Shown: positions 9,188 through 17,952 of the stretch, in pieces | Numbering within the stretch: the first letter of the stretch is position 1 | Layout: every line of letters begins with the position of its first letter | Assembly (NCBI GenBank): GCA_015075185.1 | Contig: JABTUW010000006.1 | Coordinates: 1 to 64,000 of the forward strand | Length of the DNA stretch: 64,000 bases | DNA from: Anaerolineales bacterium | GTDB taxonomy: Bacteria; Chloroflexota; Anaerolineae; 4572-78; J111 | Direction: 5' to 3' | The notes under the pieces: generated by a model | What the model saw: the letters and a program-made list of their open reading frames with translations, nothing else | Database searches by the model: none | Told to the model about the DNA's origin: nothing | Program-made: the position numbers and the translations under genes

Positions 9188-10555
9188 ATGAAAATCGAGC
9201 TTCGCCAAATTCCACCCCCCACCTTTTCATTTCCCCAAGACGATATTCCCTTGATTCCGAAGGCTGAATATGAGAGACGTTTGAAGACCCTGTACCAAAC
9301 CGCCGGCTGCGATTGGGTAGCAATCTATGGCGACCGCGAGCATTTTGCCAACCTGGCCTTCCTGGTCAATTATGACCCGCGCTTTGAGGAAGGGTTGTTG
9401 CTCCTGGGGCCGGGTGAAACCCGCTTCCTGCTGGTTGGCAATGAAGGGCTGGGCTACACCCCGATTGTGCCGGTGGCGGTCCAGGTGATGTTGTGCCAGA
9501 CCTTCAGCCTGCCGGGACAACAGCGGGACACCGCTCCGCGACTGTTGGATGTGCTCCGGGAAGCGGGTATCAAGGCAGGCGAACGTATCGGTGTGGTGGG
9601 CTGGAAATATCTTGAAGCTGACGAAACCGATGATACTGTCACTCCAGCCTTTGTTCCCGCTTTTCTGGTGGACACCCTGCGCCGGCTGGCCGGCAGAGAA
9701 GGCGCAGTGCTGGATGTGACGGCGGCTATGCTTCACCCGGAAAAGGGCCTGCGGGCGCGGAATACGGCAGACCAGATTGCGGCCTTTGAATGGGCAGCGC
9801 GCGCCTGTTCGGCGGCTGTGTTCAACGTACTGCGGTATGCGCGCCCGGGGCTGAGCGAAGGCGAGGCCATCAACCGGATCAATTTTACCGGCGCTCCTTT
9901 TAGCATGCACCCCATCATGGTCTCCGGTAAAGGCGAAGTTCTGGGATTGCGCAGCGCCGGGACGCGCCGCCTGGAATATGGGGACGCGGTCTCAACGGCG
10001 GTTGGTTATTGGGGCAGCCTGTGCTGTCGAGCGGGTATGCTGCTGGGCGAGGTGGATGATAATTTCTTCCAGAAAATTGTCGAACCCTACTACCGGGTGA
10101 TTGCCACCTGGTATCGCAATATGTCCATTGGCGCGAAGGGAGGAGACATTTTTGGAGCCGTATCTGAGGCTTTTGCCGGTTCTTCCATGCGTTCTGCCCT
10201 CAACCCCGGGCATCTAACCTCCCTGGATGAATGGCTGCACAGCCCCATCCGGTCCGGCAGCAGCGAACAGATTGCCTCCGGCATGGTTTTTCAGGCCGAC
10301 ATTATTCCGACCCCGCTGCCAACCAGCTATCTGTTGAACTGCGAGGATACGGTCGCTATCGGCGATGCCGAGCTAAGGGCCGACATCCAGGCCAGATTCC
10401 CCGCTTTGTGGCAGCGGATCGAGACACGCCGCGGTATGATGATTGAAGACCTGGGGCTGCAACTGGCGGCTGAGATTCTTCCGCTTTCGGACGGCGCTGC
10501 CTATTTGCCGCCGTTCTGGTTGGCTCCTGAATTGGTTTGCACCGTAGCCCATTAG
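9188..10555 (+). CDS. M24/creatinase-fold hydrolase homolog without the usual metal ligands
   Basis: The 455-aa protein has the two-domain layout of prolidase, Xaa-Pro aminopeptidase and creatinase: an N-terminal creatinase-like domain (about 25-190) and a C-terminal pita-bread domain (about 200-440). Of the five metal-ligand positions in M24 peptidases, the two Asp sites appear lost (GDAVSTAVGYWGSLCCR, where Ala and Cys stand in the expected places), a His remains in NPGHLTS, the first Glu reads Asp (VFQADIIP) and the last Glu is kept in NCEDTVAI. It is therefore unlikely to be a normal dimetal aminopeptidase and may be a metal-free creatinase-type amidinohydrolase. RBS AAAGGA precedes the ATG. 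It lies between the regulator and an isoaspartyl peptidase. Confidence 0.78.
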   Translation: MKIELRQIPPPTFSFPQDDIPLIPKAEYERRLKTLYQTAGCDWVAIYGDREHFANLAFLVNYDPRFEEGLLLLGPGETRFLLVGNEGLGYTPIVPVAVQVMLCQTFSLPGQQRDTAPRLLDVLREAGIKAGERIGVVGWKYLEADETDDTVTPAFVPAFLVDTLRRLAGREGAVLDVTAAMLHPEKGLRARNTADQIAAFEWAARACSAAVFNVLRYARPGLSEGEAINRINFTGAPFSMHPIMVSGKGEVLGLRSAGTRRLEYGDAVSTAVGYWGSLCCRAGMLLGEVDDNFFQKIVEPYYRVIATWYRNMSIGAKGGDIFGAVSEAFAGSSMRSALNPGHLTSLDEWLHSPIRSGSSEQIASGMVFQADIIPTPLPTSYLLNCEDTVAIGDAELRADIQARFPALWQRIETRRGMMIEDLGLQLAAEILPLSDGAAYLPPFWLAPELVCTVAH

Positions 10556-10572
10556 TAAAGGATGAGGCGAGC

Positions 10573-11451
10573 ATGGGGATTTCGTTAATTGTTCACAGCG
10601 GCGCGGGTGATGATATTCATGACGGCCTGGTCGAGCCGTTCCGCCGGGGAGTTATCGAGGCGGCCAAAGCTGGCTGGTCGGTGCTACAAAATGGTGGGTC
10701 AGCCCTTGACGCGGTGGAGATGGCGGTGCGTGTTATGGAAGATAATCCCACCTTTGACGCTGGGCGCGGTTCTTTTCCTAACCAGGCCGGCGAGATCGAG
10801 ATGGATGCCATCTTGATGGACGGAGCGACGCTCAATAACGGCGCGGTCGCCGCCATTCAACGGGTGGCCCATCCCATCAGCGTGGCCCGCCTGGTGATGG
10901 AGCGAACGCCCCATACCCTGCTGGTTGGGGCTGGGGCGGAAGCATTTGCCCGCTCGATGGGTGTCCCCCTGGTTCCCACCGAGGCGCTGTTGGTGGAAAG
11001 AAATGATGCCCCGCCAACAGCCGGCGTATCAGGATCATTCCTGCCGGTCCAGGATACAGTTGGCGCGCTGGCGCTGGATGCGCAAGGGCATCTGGCCGCC
11101 GCCACCTCGACCGGCGGGATGCGCGATAAAATGCCGGGACGCGTCGGCGACAGCCCGATCATTGGCTGCGGCGCGTATGCCGATGACAGCATCGGTGCCG
11201 CTTCAGCCACCGGGCGCGGAGAAGACATCATGAAAGTTATTCTCTGCAAATCGGCCTGTGACTTGATGGCCGGCGGGTTATTCCCCCAGCAGGCGGCTGA
11301 GTCTATCATCCAATATTTGGCCCGACGGGTTAATGGTCAGGGCGGGATTATTTTAATGAATCCTCAAGGTGAAGTCGGCTGTGCGTATAACAGCCTACGG
11401 ATGGGGCGGGCCTGGGTTAACCCGGATGGAGAGATTGTTGCTTTTGTTTAG
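10573..11451 (+). CDS. isoaspartyl peptidase / L-asparaginase (Ntn hydrolase)
   Basis: The 292-aa protein belongs to the plant-type asparaginase/isoaspartyl dipeptidase family. These are made as one chain and self-cleave before a Thr that becomes the nucleophile. Here that is Thr162 in VQDTVGALALD, followed by the conserved TSTGG and the GCGAYAD substrate region. The N-terminal family motif HGGAG reads HSGAG. It should hydrolyse L-asparagine or beta-aspartyl dipeptides. The ATG at 10573 is preferred to an upstream in-frame codon at 10537, which overlaps the previous gene; GGATGAGG precedes it. The gap from the previous gene is only 17 nt, so the two are probably co-transcribed. Confidence 0.9.
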   Translation: MGISLIVHSGAGDDIHDGLVEPFRRGVIEAAKAGWSVLQNGGSALDAVEMAVRVMEDNPTFDAGRGSFPNQAGEIEMDAILMDGATLNNGAVAAIQRVAHPISVARLVMERTPHTLLVGAGAEAFARSMGVPLVPTEALLVERNDAPPTAGVSGSFLPVQDTVGALALDAQGHLAAATSTGGMRDKMPGRVGDSPIIGCGAYADDSIGAASATGRGEDIMKVILCKSACDLMAGGLFPQQAAESIIQYLARRVNGQGGIILMNPQGEVGCAYNSLRMGRAWVNPDGEIVAFV

Positions 11452-11562
11452 GGGCAAAATCATGGGGGGCAAGGAGGTGTTTTACCGAAAATCGCACCGG
11501 ATATGTTCATTCTAATCATTGAATAGTCGAATCAAATTTAACAATGTGTGAGGAGAAAATCC

Positions 11563-12666
11563 ATGATATACAGAGTAGTATTGACCACGCTTTTGGTAGC
11601 TTTGTTGGCAGTAGCCTACAGCACCACCCCCCCGGTCTCAGCGACAACGCAAGCGCCGGCAGTTCAAGCCGAGCTTCCTGCCCTGCAAGCCACCCCGGTA
11701 GCCACCGGTTTTGGCGACATTCTCAAAGCGGTGCAGGAACGGGGTAACGTTAAATGTGGGGTGAACACGGCCAACCCCGGCTTTTCCTTCCTGGATCCAA
11801 GCGGCAAGTGGTCCGGTTTGGATACCGAATTGTGCGCGGCAATTGCCCTCGCTATCTTCAATGACCCCACCAAAGTGGAATTCACCCCGACCACGGGCGA
11901 AACCCGCTTTACCATGGTGCAAAATGGCGATATTGACGTCTTGATCCGCTCGACGACCCATACCTTCACCCGTGATATCGAACTGGCCCTGAATTTCACC
12001 GACCCCTATTTCTACGATGGCCAGGGTATCATGGTCACCGCGGAGAGCGGGATCACGCAATTGGAAGACCTGGATGGAGGCTCCATCTGCATGGGCCGGG
12101 GGGCGACCACGGAGCTGAATATTGCCGATGCGATGAATGAGAAAGGGCTGACCTATACGCCCGTTCTGTTTGATGACCCGAACGATGTGATCGCCACTTA
12201 TGAGCAGGGCCGCTGCGATGCCATGACCAACGACAAGTCTGGCCTGATGGCTCAACGCAGCATCACCCAAAATCCCGACGATCACGTCATCCTGGATGCC
12301 ACTCTTTCCAAAGAACCGCTGGCTGCCGCCGTTCGCCACGGTGATGACCAGTGGCGCGACTTGGTGCAGTGGGTGATTTATGTCACCTGGATTGCCGAGG
12401 AGAAGGGGATTACCCAGGCGAATGTTGACGAGATTAAAGGCTCGACCGAAGATGCGGAGATTCGCCGGCTGTTGGGCCTGGAAGAGGAGATGGGCAAAAA
12501 GTTGGGCCTGTCTAATGACTACGCCTACAATATCATCAAGGGCGTCGGCAACTTTGGCGAGATTTACGACCGCAACCTAGGCCCCGATACCCCGACCTAC
12601 ATCCCGCGCGCAAATAATAACCTGTGGACCAATGGCGGCCTGTTATACGCTCCACCGTATCGCTAA
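11563..12666 (+). CDS. aapJ: amino-acid ABC transporter substrate-binding protein, AapJ/BztA type
   Basis: The 367-aa secreted solute-binding protein begins with a hydrophobic signal segment (residues 5-20) and a Pro/Thr/Ala-rich stretch to about residue 50, followed by a type-II periplasmic-binding fold. The start of the mature domain (DILKAVQERGNVKCGVN), WSGLDTELCAAIA and the C-terminal part (RRLLGLEEEMGKKLGLSNDYAYNIIK) are characteristic of the general L-amino-acid-binding AapJ/BztA group. The ATG at 11563 has AGGAG 7 nt upstream; an in-frame GTG at 11548 is less likely. It feeds the permease pair and ATPase downstream, after a 209-nt repeat-bearing gap. Confidence 0.9.
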   Translation: MIYRVVLTTLLVALLAVAYSTTPPVSATTQAPAVQAELPALQATPVATGFGDILKAVQERGNVKCGVNTANPGFSFLDPSGKWSGLDTELCAAIALAIFNDPTKVEFTPTTGETRFTMVQNGDIDVLIRSTTHTFTRDIELALNFTDPYFYDGQGIMVTAESGITQLEDLDGGSICMGRGATTELNIADAMNEKGLTYTPVLFDDPNDVIATYEQGRCDAMTNDKSGLMAQRSITQNPDDHVILDATLSKEPLAAAVRHGDDQWRDLVQWVIYVTWIAEEKGITQANVDEIKGSTEDAEIRRLLGLEEEMGKKLGLSNDYAYNIIKGVGNFGEIYDRNLGPDTPTYIPRANNNLWTNGGLLYAPPYR

Positions 12667-12696
12667 GGCGTTTATAGTTTGAGGATCGTCGTTTTT

Positions 12697-12729
12697 AGAC
12701 CCTAAAGGTCTTCAAGACCTTTAGGGTCT
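12697..12729. repeat. 16-bp perfect hairpin between aapJ and aapQ
   Basis: agaccctaaaggtctt (12697-12712), one base, and its exact reverse complement (12714-12729) follow the binding-protein gene. A stable hairpin here could protect the aapJ message or reduce read-through into the permease genes, a common way to make more binding protein than permease. The function is inferred. Confidence 0.8.
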
Positions 12730-12734
12730 GGCAC

Positions 12735-12829
12735 GGCATCCTGAATAGGCCAAAGGCCGTATCGAAGGATGCCAAAATTAGCTGGTTCATTGCATCCTGA
12801 GTAGCGCGAAGCGCGTATTGAAGGGTGCG
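12735..12829. repeat. two copies of the gcatcctgag...cgaaggatgc palindromic repeat
   Basis: 12735-12773 and 12792-12829 share the frame (g)gcatcctga-tag ... cgtat(c/t)gaagg(a/g)tgc(c), each with its own small internal palindrome (ggccaaaggcc; gcgcgaagcgcg). Further copies occur at 25157-25205, 25216-25263 and, shortened, at 28765-28790. They look like a dispersed family of non-coding elements. Confidence 0.8.
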
Positions 12830-12875
12830 GCTACTATCTTATAACAGTAAACCCTTGTAGAACTGGATATTTGTT

Positions 12876-14075
12876 ATGGCCGAACAGACCTTAACCTATG
12901 AGATGTTGCCTCCCCCTCCTCCACCCAGGAGCGCCTGGTGGCGTGACGAGCGTTTCCTGCAATTTCTGGCCCAGGCTGTTTTTGTGATAATTGTGGCGGG
13001 TATTGGTTACTTTTTATTTCAAAACATGGTCCAGTCACTGGCGAAACAAGGCATGGTGCTGGGTTATGAATTTTTAGAATCTCCCACCGGGTTTGATATC
13101 AGCACCAGCCTGATTGAACATGCCCGCGAAAGCTCCAACCTGCGCTCAATTGCGGTGGGAGTGATCAATACCATTGTCGCTTCCCTATTGGGTATTGTCC
13201 TGGCGACCATCCTGGGAGTCCTGGTGGGTATTGCCAGCCTTTCGCGTAACTATTTGGTTAATCGCTTCGCCTGGAGTTACATCGAAATTTTTCGTAATAT
13301 CCCGCTGCTGCTGGTCATTTTCTTTACCTATACGCTCGTCATCTTTAACCTGCCGGCGGTTAGAAAATCGTTTCACCTGCCAGGGGAAATCTTCTTGAGT
13401 AACCGCGGTTTGTATATGCCCAAACCGTTGGCCACAGCGACCACCGGGTTATACCTGATCATTGGCGTAGTTCTCCTGATCGGGACCTTCATCTTGGTGG
13501 TTAAGTTTGGCAGACGACGTAAGCTGGATTATTTCCAGATGAGCCTGATTACTCTGGGTATCTGGCTGCTTGGGCTGCTGGCAGCCTGGCTTGTTTTGCC
13601 GGAGGCCCCCTTTCAGTTCGAGTTGCCGAGGTTAAAAGGCCTGAATTATGTAGGTGGCGCTGAATTTACCCCGGAGTTTGTGGCGATTGTACTGGGCCTG
13701 GTCCTGGGCAGCGCGCCTTTTATTGCCGATACTGTCCGGGCCGGCATCCAGAGTGTTTCCAAGGGGCAGGTGGACGCGGCCCGAGCTTTGGGCATGAGCG
13801 GCTACCTGACCATGCGCCTGATTATCTTCCCCCAAGCATTGCGGGTCATCATCCCGCCTATGACCAGCAATTATCTGAGCCTGACCAAGAATTCAACCCT
13901 GGCCGCCGCTGTCGGCTACCCCGAACTGCTGCACGTATCCAGTTCGATCACCAGCCAGACCGGCCGGGCGGTCGAGATGATGTCAATTTTGATGGCCATT
14001 TACCTGGCGCTGAGCCTGCTGACCAGCCTGGTAATGAACTGGTACAACAAGCGGGTTCAACTTGTGGAGCGTTAA
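12876..14075 (+). CDS. aapQ: amino-acid ABC transporter permease, AapQ/BztB type
   Basis: The 399-aa membrane protein has an early transmembrane helix (about 28-50) and several further helices. The C-terminal half carries the HisM-type binding-protein-dependent transport domain, with the ATPase-contacting EAA loop around DAARALGMSGYLTMRLIIFPQALR. Length and the large loop before the last helices match AapQ/BztB rather than short HisQ/HisM permeases. It pairs with the next gene, 2 nt away, to form the membrane channel of the amino-acid importer. The first residues after the start are Pro-rich. Confidence 0.9.
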   Translation: MAEQTLTYEMLPPPPPPRSAWWRDERFLQFLAQAVFVIIVAGIGYFLFQNMVQSLAKQGMVLGYEFLESPTGFDISTSLIEHARESSNLRSIAVGVINTIVASLLGIVLATILGVLVGIASLSRNYLVNRFAWSYIEIFRNIPLLLVIFFTYTLVIFNLPAVRKSFHLPGEIFLSNRGLYMPKPLATATTGLYLIIGVVLLIGTFILVVKFGRRRKLDYFQMSLITLGIWLLGLLAAWLVLPEAPFQFELPRLKGLNYVGGAEFTPEFVAIVLGLVLGSAPFIADTVRAGIQSVSKGQVDAARALGMSGYLTMRLIIFPQALRVIIPPMTSNYLSLTKNSTLAAAVGYPELLHVSSSITSQTGRAVEMMSILMAIYLALSLLTSLVMNWYNKRVQLVER

Positions 14076-14077
14076 CC

Positions 14078-15286
14078 ATGACCACCCAGGACAATGTTCT
14101 CCCGCCCCCCACTGAACGTTACACCACCCTCGGCTGGCTGAAGAAAAACCTGTTCCCCGATTGGATTAGCAGTCTGGTCACGCTCATTATGCTGGTGGTC
14201 ATCGTGCTGCTGGTCCAGGCCGTACTGGGTTGGGTAATTGCCGAGGCAGATTGGGAAGTCATTGGGGTCAATCTGCGCGTCCTAATGACCGGACAGTACC
14301 CGGTGGGCTCCCTTTGGCGCGTCTTCCTCTGTCTGGATATTCTGGGCCTGCTGATCGGCCTGACCTGGGGGACGTGGATGCATCGCAATACCAGGGAGAC
14401 GATGATCGCCTTTGCCGTCCCCTTCCTGCTGGTCTTTCTGCCCGCCGAGGACACCACCCGCCTGGGGTTTACCCTGATGGCACTGGTCAGCCTGGTTGGC
14501 CTGGGCATCGGGCTGAAGCTGGGCCGGGCCAATTCACGTCTTTTCCGGCGTATCCTGATAGTTGGCTGGCTGCTATACTTGCCCATAGCCCTCCTATTGA
14601 TCAGCGGCTGGGCCAAAGATGGCGGCCCGATGGCTCTAATCCCTACCAACCTGTGGGGCGGGTTGATGTTGACCTTTTTACTGGCGGGAGTGGGCCTGGT
14701 TGTGTCTTTCCCGTTGGGCATCCTTCTGGCCTTGGGCCGCCAATCCAGCTACCCGGTCATTCGCGGCTTCTGCATCGCTTATATCGAACTGGTGCGGGCG
14801 GTCCCCCTGATCACCGTTCTCTTTATGGCGCAGACCATGCTGCCCTTATTACTGCCCGAAAGAGCTGTGCCGGACCGGGTTCTCCGGGCGATGACCGCTT
14901 TTACCTTGTTTAGCGCGGCTTATATGGCCGAGAATGTGCGCGGCGGCCTGCAAGGAATTAGCAAAGGCCAGTACGAAGCCGCCAAAGCGGTGGGCTTAAA
15001 TCCTTTCTTGACGATGTATCTGGTCATCTTGCCCCAGGCTTTACGGGCGATTATCCCCATCCTGACCTACTCCGCGATTGGCGCTTTTCGCGATACCTCG
15101 CTGGTCATCATTGTCGGCCTGTTGGATTTCCTGGGCATTGCCAAATCGGTCCTGGCCCAGCCGTCTTATATTGGCCGGCATGTTGAGATGTATGTCTTTC
15201 TGGCGGCAGTCTATTGGATTTTTAGTTTCCTGATGTCGTATGTCGGCAAGCGAGTGGAAGCAGCCACCGGTGTCTCCAGCTCATAG
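14078..15286 (+). CDS. aapM: amino-acid ABC transporter permease, AapM/BztC type
   Basis: The 402-aa polytopic permease is the partner of the preceding one. An N-terminal multi-helix region (about 20-210) is followed by the conserved permease domain with EAA loop EAAKAVGLNPFLTMYLVILPQALR, then GAFRDTSLVIIVGLLDFLG, which is typical of the AapM/BztC group. It begins 2 nt after aapQ and is followed by the ATPase gene after 24 nt, so the three should be one transcript. Confidence 0.9.
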   Translation: MTTQDNVLPPPTERYTTLGWLKKNLFPDWISSLVTLIMLVVIVLLVQAVLGWVIAEADWEVIGVNLRVLMTGQYPVGSLWRVFLCLDILGLLIGLTWGTWMHRNTRETMIAFAVPFLLVFLPAEDTTRLGFTLMALVSLVGLGIGLKLGRANSRLFRRILIVGWLLYLPIALLLISGWAKDGGPMALIPTNLWGGLMLTFLLAGVGLVVSFPLGILLALGRQSSYPVIRGFCIAYIELVRAVPLITVLFMAQTMLPLLLPERAVPDRVLRAMTAFTLFSAAYMAENVRGGLQGISKGQYEAAKAVGLNPFLTMYLVILPQALRAIIPILTYSAIGAFRDTSLVIIVGLLDFLGIAKSVLAQPSYIGRHVEMYVFLAAVYWIFSFLMSYVGKRVEAATGVSSS

Positions 15287-15310
15287 GCTTGTAAGCGTTA
15301 GTGGGAGGTC

Positions 15311-16069
15311 ATGATGAACGAAACGAGTGTGGAGCAGCCCATCATTATCTGTCGGGATGTCCACAAATGGTACGGCCAATACCATGCCCTGCGCGGGATC
15401 AATATGGACGTTTACAGGGGAGAAGTCGGCGTTATCTTTGGCCCGTCCGGCTCAGGCAAGTCAACCTTTATTCGCACCCTGAACCGGCTGGAGGAACACC
15501 AGCGCGGCCGGATCATCGTTGACGGCATCGAGCTGACCCACGATGTGCGCAACATCGAGCAGGTACGTATGGAGACCGGCATGGTTTTTCAATCGTTCAA
15601 CCTGTTTCCCCACCTGACCGTGCTCGATAATATCACCCTGGCCCCGCTGTGGGTACGCAAATGGGACCGGGAAAAGGCGGAAGAGGTAGCCGTGCAGTTG
15701 CTGGACCGGGTGGGTATTCCGGAACAGGCCAAAAAGTACCCCGGCCAATTATCAGGCGGCCAGCAGCAGCGGGTGGCGATTGCCCGCGCCCTGGCCATGC
15801 AGCCAAAGGTTATGCTCTTCGACGAGCCGACCTCGGCGCTTGACCCGGAAATGATTAAAGAAGTCCTCGACGTGATGATCGAGCTAGCCCGGAGCGGCAT
15901 GACCATGCTCGTCGTCACCCACGAAATGGGCTTTGCCAGGGCTGTCGCCAGCCGGATGTACTTTTTCGACCAGGGCCAGATCGTCGAAGCCGGCACGCCG
16001 GCCTCCATCTTCAGCCAGCCCAAAGAAGAACGGACCAAGGAGTTTTTGTCCCAGGTGTTGGAGCATTGA
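15311..16069 (+). CDS. aapP: amino-acid ABC transporter ATP-binding protein, AapP/GlnQ type
   Basis: The 252-aa ATPase powers the AapJQM importer. Walker A is GPSGSGKST (44-52), the ABC signature LSGGQQQ (147-153) and Walker B VMLFDEP (167-173), followed by the D loop SALD and switch His in VTHEMGF. GGAGG lies just upstream of two successive ATG codons (15311 and 15314); either may be used. It is the last gene of the transporter set and converges on trpA across 24 nt with no evident terminator. Confidence 0.93.
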   Translation: MMNETSVEQPIIICRDVHKWYGQYHALRGINMDVYRGEVGVIFGPSGSGKSTFIRTLNRLEEHQRGRIIVDGIELTHDVRNIEQVRMETGMVFQSFNLFPHLTVLDNITLAPLWVRKWDREKAEEVAVQLLDRVGIPEQAKKYPGQLSGGQQQRVAIARALAMQPKVMLFDEPTSALDPEMIKEVLDVMIELARSGMTMLVVTHEMGFARAVASRMYFFDQGQIVEAGTPASIFSQPKEERTKEFLSQVLEH

Positions 16070-16093
16070 GCTATTCCCCTGGCGGGTGTATTT

Positions 16094-16867
16094 TTATAAC
16101 GCCGCCCGTAGCTCCACCGCCAACTCCCGCACCTTCTCCGGCGACTCGGCGGCGCGTTTGACGAGGGCGCTGCCAACGATAACGCCATCCGCCAGTTGCC
16201 CCACTGCACGGGCTTGTTCACCGTTGCCAATGCCAAAACCGACCGCCAGCGGCGTATTGGTTTGCACCCGCACGCGGGCCACAAATTCGGCCAGGTCCGG
16301 TGGCAGTTTATTGCGCGCGCCGGTTACGCCGGTCAGCGAAACCAGGTAAATGAAACCCCGCGACTTTTCCGCTGCCAGTTTAATCCGCTCCGGCGTGCTG
16401 GTCGGGGCGAGCAGGTAGACCAAGGCCAGGCCATGGTCGTTACAGGCGGCCTCCAATTCTCCGGCCTCTTCCGGGGGTAAATCGGGCACAATCAGGCCAT
16501 CCACCCCCACCGCAGCCGCATCGGCCGCAAATTCTTCGAGGCCATAAGCTAGAATCGGGTTGATGTAGCCCATCAGCAGCGCTGGAGTCTCAATCCCCTG
16601 CGTGCGCAACTCACGCACTTGAGCCAAGCAGTCTTTGACCGTGGTCCCATTTTCCAGCGATTTTTGGGTAGCTACCTGAATGGTTGGGCCATCGGCCAGG
16701 GGATCAGAGAAGGGCACCCCCAGTTCTAACAGGTCAGCCCCGGCCTCGACCAGGATTTTAATCGTTGCCAACCCGCCTGCCCGGTCAGGATAACCCAACA
16801 CCGAGTAGGGCATGAAGGCAGGATGATCTTTGGTAAAAGCATTTTTAATCCGTTCAATTCCGGTCAT
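16094..16867 (-). CDS. trpA: tryptophan synthase alpha chain
   Basis: The 257-aa TIM barrel cleaves indole-3-glycerol phosphate to indole and glyceraldehyde 3-phosphate and passes indole to TrpB. The catalytic Glu and Asp lie in [16 protein letters not shown]; the phosphate-binding turn GFGIGNGEQ and the IVGSALVK strand near the C-terminus are present. AGAGGA precedes the ATG. It is the last gene of the trpF-trpB-trpS-trpA block, starting 8 nt after trpS, and is separated from trpB by trpS. Confidence 0.96.
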   Translation of the reverse strand: MTGIERIKNAFTKDHPAFMPYSVLGYPDRAGGLATIKILVEAGADLLELGVPFSDPLADGPTIQVATQKSLENGTTVKDCLAQVRELRTQGIETPALLMGYINPILAYGLEEFAADAAAVGVDGLIVPDLPPEEAGELEAACNDHGLALVYLLAPTSTPERIKLAAEKSRGFIYLVSLTGVTGARNKLPPDLAEFVARVRVQTNTPLAVGFGIGNGEQARAVGQLADGVIVGSALVKRAAESPEKVRELAVELRAAL

Positions 16868-16875
16868 TATATCCT

Positions 16876-17889
16876 CTATTCCTCGGATTTTCTCAGCCCC
16901 AGTCGTTCCTGGGCCACACGCAGCCGGTGCTCGGCAAGGGGCCGGACTCGATCCGCCCCTTCTTGGAGCACCTGCTCGATGGTGGCCGGATCTTCGGCCA
17001 TCTCGTAGTAGCGAGCCTGAATTGGCTCCAGGGTGGCAATCACTACCTCGGCGACCTGTTTTTTGAGGTTGCCGTAGCCCTTGCCCTCAAATTCGGCCAG
17101 AATCTCTTCTTCGCTCTTGTGGGTAATTGCCTGGTAAATATTGAGCAGGTTGTAGACGCCGGGCTGGTTCTCTTGATCAAAAGCAATCCGGTTAAGCGAG
17201 TCGGTGGTGGCCCGCATGATGGACTTGCGCAGCACATCGGGCGGGTCGAGCAGGCGCAGTGCGTGGCCCTGAGTGGTGCTGCTCTTGCTCATCTTGGCTG
17301 TCGGATCGTCCAAGCCCTTGACCCGCGCTCCGGCTTTAGGAATAAGAACTTCGGGCACGACAAAGGTTTCACCGTAGAGATTATTGAAGCGGATCGCAAT
17401 GTCGCGGGTAAGTTCGACGTGCTGTTTCTGGTCTTCGCCCACCGGCACGTAGTGGGAGTCGTAAAGAATGATATCGGCAGCCATCAGCACCGGGTAATCA
17501 ATTAACCCCGTGCTGACGCTCTCCTGCTTGGCGGCTTTATCTTTATATTGGGTCATCCGCTCCAGCCAGCCGAGGGGGGTGACGCAGTTGAGCAGCCAGG
17601 TCAGTTCGGAGTGGGCCGGGATGTGGCTCTGAGCGAAGATGGCGCAGTGCTCCAGGGAGATGCCGCAGGCCAGGTAGAGCATGGCCACCTCCCGCGTTTT
17701 TTGGTATAGTTCCGCCGGGTCTTGCGGCACGGTCAGGGCATGCAGATCAACAATACAAAAGACGTTGTGGTATTTGTGCTGCTCCGCCACCCAGTTTTTG
17801 ATCGCTCCCAGGTAATTGCCAATATGCAAATTCCCCGAAGGCTGGATGCCGGAGAAGACGCGTTTTTTGTCAGATTGAGTATTGTTCAT
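16876..17889 (-). CDS. trpS: tryptophanyl-tRNA synthetase
   Basis: This 337-aa class I synthetase charges tRNA-Trp. The HIGH-type motif is HIGN (22-25) after SGIQPSGNL and the KMSKS motif is exact ([10 protein letters not shown]). The ATG at 17889 is chosen because AGGAG lies 8 nt before it; a longer in-frame start at 17931 would add residues encoded by an intergenic repeat (gatacgtgatgcgtgatgc). Its location between trpB and trpA is unusual and links tRNA charging to tryptophan synthesis in one transcript. Confidence 0.96.
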   Translation of the reverse strand: MNNTQSDKKRVFSGIQPSGNLHIGNYLGAIKNWVAEQHKYHNVFCIVDLHALTVPQDPAELYQKTREVAMLYLACGISLEHCAIFAQSHIPAHSELTWLLNCVTPLGWLERMTQYKDKAAKQESVSTGLIDYPVLMAADIILYDSHYVPVGEDQKQHVELTRDIAIRFNNLYGETFVVPEVLIPKAGARVKGLDDPTAKMSKSSTTQGHALRLLDPPDVLRKSIMRATTDSLNRIAFDQENQPGVYNLLNIYQAITHKSEEEILAEFEGKGYGNLKKQVAEVVIATLEPIQARYYEMAEDPATIEQVLQEGADRVRPLAEHRLRVAQERLGLRKSEE

Positions 17890-17952
17890 AAAAGACTCCT
17901 CAGAATGAATGATACGTGATGCGTGATGCATAAGATTTCCAGATGTCGCGCA

